64,000 bases of DNA from Cycas panzhihuaensis (Eukaryota; Cycadophyta): assembly GCA_023213395.1 (NCBI GenBank), contig CM041465.1, positions 54,877,741-54,941,740 on the forward strand, read 5' to 3'. The position numbers were made by a program, and so were the translations under genes. The notes under the pieces were generated by a model, which ran no database searches, was not told the origin of the DNA, and saw nothing but the letters and a program-made list of their open reading frames with translations. Numbering within the stretch: the first letter of the stretch is position 1; each line of letters opens with the position of its first letter. This document shows, one piece after another, positions 58,264 through 64,000 of the stretch.

Positions 58264-59290
58264 CTAACTCCATACCCTATAGGAACCTTGCCTATCTCTA
58301 TCTAATGCTCCACCTACCCTCTCGAGTACCTGTTGACTCCCTCCCTCTCCTCTGCTTGTTGATGCCATTTCTCTCCCTCCTTGACCCATCTTGCCACCAC
58401 CTCTACTATCTCTTGTACCTTTGCCTCCTCTCTCTATACCTCTCCTTCTCCTTCTACTAGTGATATGAGCCTCTTCTATTGATCCTCTCTCAACTATATC
58501 CACCTCATCATCACTCCATATTGATAGTCCCTCATATGCATCCTTTATTAGTTGTCTCCTAGTCATCCTACTGAATAGAGGGCTATGAGTACTTCTCGTT
58601 ACGATGGCTATCTTGGTATGAATCCATGCTCTCATGTATGACCTATTCATCCCTAGATCCATAACAATCAACTCTGTTAGTACTGCTCCTGGTCTCATTA
58701 ATGGTATGCAATTGTATAACCAACACATTAGGATGGAGTTGTAAGAGAATCCCCCTCTCCTCTATCTCCTAATCCTCGATAGCTATAGATACATACTATC
58801 TACTATATACTGCCTCTAATTCATTCAAACACCATCTTTATATCTCCTCACTACTCCTGCCCACTAAGTCAGAACCCCCATAAAGTTTTGGGTTCTAGAA
58901 ATCCTATATATAATGATGAGGATGATGATCCTCTATAGAATAGGAACACCCTCTACAGTCTATATGGCCTCTATAGATATCCTGTGGGGGGCAAACTAAT
59001 TAGTAAGACCTATCATATACTGGCTACATATTGCCTGAGACTCATTGTCTACTATCCTACTGAGTCTCACTCTCTCCCCATACTAGCTTGCTTCCAAAAT
59101 CCTTCCTACATCCCTCAAAGTGATACGAATCTCTCTAATTACCTGTACTCTAAAAATATTATGATCCAAAACCCAAGAACTAATAAAATCATGGAGTATC
59201 TCATACTCCATCACTAACTGGGTCAATCCACTTACCCTTAATAGTCCACAAGTCCTAAGAATTGCCCAATCTCTCTCATTCAACTAACTA
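58264..59290 (-). pseudogene. Antisense plant mobile domain (PMD) ORF in H
   Basis: On the minus strand 59,283-59,083 reads GLLRVSGLTQLVMEYEILHD, FISSWVLDHNIFRVQV and IRITLRDVGRILEAS. This is the N-terminal pattern of the plant mobile domain (GL..L, F...W....TF, ITL.DV..ILG.P). Stops follow; then 58728-58264 continues as a 154-codon frame with MDLGMNRSYMRAWIHTK, ending in an Arg/Gly-rich tail (RRRRRGIERGGKG). PMD ORFs antisense to gag-pol near the 3' LTR are known from Tat-lineage elements, and PMD also occurs in host MAIL1-type proteins. The role in the element is not established. Confidence 0.65.
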
Positions 59291-59339
59291 ACTCACTCCT
59301 CCTATGGCTAGTCCCTCATTTTCTCATATCTCTACTCTC

Positions 59340-60614
59340 TCCAAAGGCTGCATCACATCAGAGTTCTTTTTTCATGTTATCAGATTTTAATTTTTTAAGT
59401 TTTTTCTTTTACAAATTTAAAAACATAATAAAATAGCTAAAAATGTGACTTCACGGTAAAAAAAATGATGTTACTGCCAAAAATATGATTTCTTTTTATT
59501 ACCTTCAAATTGTGAAATCATGTTTTTGATGATATTATCACATTTTCATAATATAATCCTATTTTTAATATTATATCTATGTCTTTCGCACTGTAAAATT
59601 ACGTTTTTGATATGTAAATTAATTTTTTTTAATTATTAAGAAGCATATTCACTAGATATCTCACTCCCTACTACATCTTGATAATCTATATCTCCTAGAG
59701 CTAATCTCCTACTTGGATAACTCTAGACTTCCTTAGAAACTAGAGAAAAGTTCCTCACACAACTTGTTTTTTTATTCTCTCCTACAAAAAATGAAATTTG
59801 ATTTTCATCTTTTTTCTTAATAAAGGGGAGGGGCTTGTCTCTCTTTTCTAAACATGAATTTTTCTTTCATTTATCGGGTTTATCAAAATGAATTCTACCT
59901 CTCCACAATCATCATTATCAAATGCAATTACTTTGGAATAGTAACATAATTCATCTATTAGGCTTAATTATTAAATTTAATATATTTATCTTCCATGGAG
60001 CTTTTTGGAGACCTAAATGATACATTTCTCATTTGTTTCCCTTTAAGATCAATTCTTAAATTGGTCTCCAAAATAATCTAATATCTTTTACTATTAAAAA
60101 GCTTAAACTATGATAGGGAACGCTCCAAAATCTTATTGTTGATGAGTTTAAACTATGACAATCAAGCTTCGAAGTCCTTCACTTCATTAGTAAGTTTAAA
60201 CTATGATGGGAGGCTTCAAAAAGTCACCTATTAATGAGCCCAAAAACTATGACAGTTTATCATTTATGCTTTGACAAAAGGACCTTTCCTCTGAAGTATG
60301 GTTAATGAAAGATAAACTATGACTAGTTAGATTTTAAAGTTTCATCTAGTTTATGGGTATTTGACATTGATCTTTTGTTTAGTGAATGTAAAACCAGTCC
60401 TTTTGAGTAAGCTTTTAGGTAACATTCTTTTAAATTATTATTTTAAAAGTATTAAAATTGGTTTGATTACATTATAAATCTTTTGTAGATTAGTAATCCA
60501 TCCTTCACATATGACATACTAAACTTTTTTTAGGCTTTTGGTAGAAAATCCTTCACTCCCATCATTGCCACCTTTCACCAACCTACTATCTTTCTAAAGT
60601 AGGAGCTTCAAGTG
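59340..60614. other. Interior of H upstream of the PPT
   Basis: No gene is present. Five more copies of the (A)AACTATGA motif occur at about 60,107, 60,151, 60,207, 60,247 and 60,313, mostly preceded by 'aatgag' or a similar sequence. GATTT(C)ATG(A/T)TTTT-like sequence recurs around 59,450-59,620. Confidence 0.5.
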
Positions 60615-60627
60615 TCAAGGGGGCAAA
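60615..60627 (+). promoter_or_regulatory. Polypurine tract of H
   Basis: TCAAGGGGGCAAA abuts the TGTTTCACC start of the 3' LTR. It is the expected plus-strand primer position and type for a gypsy element. Confidence 0.8.
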
Positions 60628-61180
60628 TGTTTCACCAAACCTAGCTCTGTTGTTAATCTTTATGACTTTTAATAGGTTCCTTGTATGTTTCATATGAAAA
60701 TAATTGATTTAAGTTCGTTTCATATGTATTAGGTCATGTTTTGATAAAATATTATATTTATTCTATTGATGATATATGTTGAATGATGATGGATGTATTA
60801 TTATGCTATCACCTACTGTTGAGTGATAACTATGACACTAAATTTCTCTTTTATGATCATTCTTATTCTAATTTTTCTTTAGATTGAATTTTTTTATTTC
60901 ACTTTTTGATCTTGATTCCACCCTTAGATATTTTTCTTTAATTAATATTTGGGCTTATGCTTATTATTTTCATCTCTTTTAGGCTACTTTCCTCATTGGT
61001 TAAAGTCATTTATACTAATATTTACCAATAAAAATCATTTTTTGACTTTTCAATAATTTATTTTCACCTCTTGATTCATCACATTTTTGGTCCTACCAAA
61101 AACATGATCAATTTTATTTTTAGAAGAAAGTCACATTTTTCGTGGCTCTTAAAATATGGCTAGTTGCATTTTTTATTATC

Positions 61181-61234
<54 letters not shown>

Positions 61235-62471
61235 TCTAGCATGCTAATTTTTTATATGTCGTCACCTAGATTTGATGAAAATCTACCTCTTTTGCGCCTA
61301 GAATGCATGCAAACCCTAGTGTAATCTATCATTCAAAGTGTATGAGCTTAGAGAGGAAGTTTTTTGGAAGTGCTTCTTGATATTTTTAGAGATTTTTAAA
61401 AGACTTTACTACTGCTACTTGGAAGACTAATTTTAGAGAAAAAATAATGAAGTCAAGAGAAGATTTTGAAGCTTTGGTTGTTGCTTTGTTTATACTCAAA
61501 TTTCAATGATTGGTGCTTCTCAAAATTCTTAGTTTCTTACAAACCTTTTAGCTTCAAACTTCTCATTCTTGGTAAGATCTTTTCTATTGTGAATTCTTAT
61601 AAATCGTCTACTCTTTTATGATTGTTTGTGCTTAAAATCTTTTCCTCCTTCTTGGTGATATTTGAAGTCCCTTTATATCATTTTCTATCTTGGAAATTTG
61701 GTTAAAAGGTCTGCCCTTTATAGGATAAAAAAGAGGTATACTATTGTAAAGAATACTCATCTCTTCATTGACAAAATAGTTATTCTTTCTCATTCTTCCA
61801 TACTTGTCTATATCCCTGAGAGGTTTTCTTTCATCTTAGCTTGTTTGTGGCTATCTTTGAGTTGATTATCTTGTGTTTCTTCTTTTCTCCTTTATCAATT
61901 TTAAAGGAAATTTTGAAGTAGTTTGATCATATGAAAGAAGGAAAACCATTTTGAGGTAGGAACTCATTAATAGGCAAGAAATTATAAAAAAGGTTACTAA
62001 TATTACTCTTGTTTGACTTCATTCCTTTTATTGCTTTCATATTTTAAATAGAAATCTAAATAAATGAATGATATATCTTTGATGTGATCAGATCATATGA
62101 GATTCAAGGATCCTTTGATATCTAAAAGACTCCATTTATGATAGAATATCTCTATTCTTTAGTTTATTGCTTGTTTATGAATGATGACTTGGTTATGATT
62201 GATTATGTATAACTTTATGGTCTGAATATCATTCATTACAGTAGAAGCGAATCTTTAAAACCTCTCTTTCTATCTTAAAAGCATTCTCTAAAAAGAAGAT
62301 AGTATGTAATTGGAACAAAAGTTCTATATAAATATTTCATATCATTGAACTTCTTAGTAATTTGCATACATAGTTACATGTGATGTTAGTTGCATTTCAC
62401 ACTAGTTTCTTACTCATCAAAAAGTGTCTATTGCATCTAAAGGAAATAGTTTCATGTTCTCTCTTAGTGTG

Positions 62472-62502
<31 letters not shown>

Positions 62503-63000
62503 ATGTTGCATATGTGTTTTTGTTTTCTTATTTGTGTATTGAAAAAAAGGTGGATAGATCTTATCATTTCATTGATTGTTATTATGTTTTTATTTCATTT
62601 AACAAGAAAAGAAGAAGAAGAAGAAGAAGAGAAAAACCTTTCCATCACTTAGGCCTTCTCCTTCATTTCAGTGAAACTCAAAAAGTTGAAAGAATAGGAA
62701 GAAAGGAGTCCCTAAGAAGGACATGAGAGACATTGTTAGCGTAATCCCAAACTCAAAACTCCTCTATCCAATTATGTATGCTAATAGATTCAATCACCCC
62801 ATTACATCATATCCTTTCATTACTTTATTCATTCATACCTTTATTAAATGATACAATCAAGTGTAGACTCCTTCTTAGGAGTTGGAAAAGGCGGTTCCTT
62901 TAGTTCTCTTAGGATTCTCATCTCTTAGCTTAGACTTGAAATAAAGGAAACATACTATTAGTTAGGAGATATTTAGTTTAAGTCCAACCGAAGCATGCCA
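60628..63000 (+). repeat. 3' LTR of H, intact in length
   Basis: It is 2373 bp, TGTTTCACC to GCATGCCA, followed by TSD AGAGA (63001-63005). It contains a private (TA)n run (61,184-61,232) absent from the 5' LTR, a short (TA)n (62,474-62,502) and a (GAA)n run (62,611-62,631). ORFs within it do not resemble any protein and mirror nothing conserved in the other LTR. Confidence 0.92.
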
Positions 63001-63005
63001 AGAGA

Positions 63006-64000
63006 TTATTCTTTTTTACTTCACAATGTATTACAAGCTATTATGATATATTTTTATTACAAATTTATTGCCTAATAGATATTGATGCCATTTTATCAAG
63101 GCACATATAATGTCCAATATTTCTTCATCATAGGTAGATTTGATTGTTCCCTATTATTTAATTTCCTACTTTTAAATGAAATTAACTTCCCTTCCTATAT
63201 TTATATTACCTTAATCCTTGTCCTTAAGCTATCACACTTTATGGTTATAACCTGATAGAAATTTGGTAAAGCCAATACAAGTAGACATGTTATAGCTTAT
63301 TTGAATTACTAGAAGTGGGTTGTTACTTCTTCATCCCATTAGAAAGAAACTATTTTTGAAAGGTATGTTAAGGTAGAGGACTTTTCTAAATAATTCTTAA
63401 TACAATGCCAATAGTATTTTGTCAATCCTAGAAAACCCCTAAGCTTGGTGATATTTTTAGGTATGGCCATTCTTGGATGGCTCCGTACTCCCTTGGATTA
63501 GCTTTAACCCCTTCTTTGGAGATAAGTGTCCCAAATATTCTATTTTCTTTTTACCAAAGGAACACTTTGACCTTTTAGCAAAAATATTTTATGTTTTCAA
63601 AATATTTAATACTTGGTCTATATGGTTTCTATATTCCGTCTAATTTTTACTAAATATTAATATATCATGAAAAAATAACAAAATAATTTTCTATACAAAA
63701 GGATTGAGGATCTTATTTATAGTAACTTAGAATGCATCTAGTTTATTGATAATACCAAAGGGAATTACTTTAAATTCATAATGGTTATGGTGTGTATTAA
63801 AGGAAGTCTTGTATATATCTTCTAGCTTGATTTAAATTTGATGGTACCCTAATCTTAGATCTAATTTTAAGAAATACTCAACTCCTTATAGCTCATCTTA
63901 TAACTCATAAATTATTGATACAAGAAATTTATTTTTTATTATGACTTTGATTAATGCTCATTAATCTAAATATATATAATAAGATCTATCATTTTTCCTA
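63006..64000 (-). pseudogene. Ty3/gypsy RT and RNase H of element I (continues beyond the window)
   Basis: Minus-strand reading gives FNTHHNHYEFKVIPFGI (about 63,750-63,800), equivalent to the RT block F-x-T-x-x-x-HYEF-x-V-(M/I)-PFG. FHDILIFSKN follows (about 63,650-63,680, where functional copies have YxDDIL, so one catalytic Asp is lost), then SKCSFGKKKIEYLGHL (about 63,530-63,580). RNase H is seen as SFKSRKLNNREQ (about 63,165-63,200) and IKIYHNSL near 63,040. It runs into the AGAGA of H and resumes at 12030. Frame breaks are frequent. Confidence 0.88.

Overview
This is plant nuclear DNA, AT-rich and apparently free of ordinary host genes. Every coding signal I can identify is a decayed part of a plant LTR retrotransposon: Ty1/copia gag-protease-integrase-RT-RNase H, Ty3/gypsy RT and integrase, a Tat-like gag, and an antisense plant mobile domain. 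Primer-binding sites are mostly of the plant initiator-tRNA-Met type. The species cannot be determined; a large, repeat-rich, probably methylated plant genome fits best.

The window is a deep nest that can be unpicked from LTR pairs, 5-bp target-site duplications (TSDs), primer-binding sites (PBS) and polypurine tracts (PPT). Oldest is a minus-strand Ty3/gypsy element (I), with integrase at 8.4-11.9 kb and RT/RNase H at 63.0-64.0 kb. It is split by a plus-strand Tat-like element (H, 12036-63000, TSD AGAGA). H has 2.37-kb LTRs, a gag remnant, an antisense plant-mobile-domain ORF and no recognisable pol. The 5' LTR of H has been stretched to about 41 kb by three elements: copia C (12267-26062, minus, TSD ATGAT), copia D (27195-43153, plus, TSD CTTTC) and the pol-less element E (43230-52199, minus, TSD TAAGG). 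Each of these was hit again. C carries copia B (13193-20732, TSD GTAAC). D carries a palindromic element P (29346-31748, TSD ATCAT) and a gag-only element G (36492-42022, TSD AGTTT). E carries F (43567-48407, TSD TATAT) inside its own 5' LTR. At the left edge lies copia A (window start to about 6684), an old relative of B.

LTR divergence agrees with the nesting where I counted it: B differs at 4 of 298 positions and G at about 13 of 532, while the elements that contain them are visibly more diverged. C has the best-preserved polyprotein. All copies are broken, with many stops where relatives have glutamine codons.

The most unusual items are these: (1) P, an inverted dimer of two 3' halves with 1.06-kb arms, a 25-bp loop and a clean TSD; (2) LTRs of E and G that contain two or three in-phase copies of 'LTR end + PBS', suggesting LTR growth by priming at tandem PBSs; (3) the F/G family of gag-only elements, G carrying a CpG-rich segment of foreign appearance; (4) the antisense plant mobile domain in H; (5) the concentration of insertions in one LTR.
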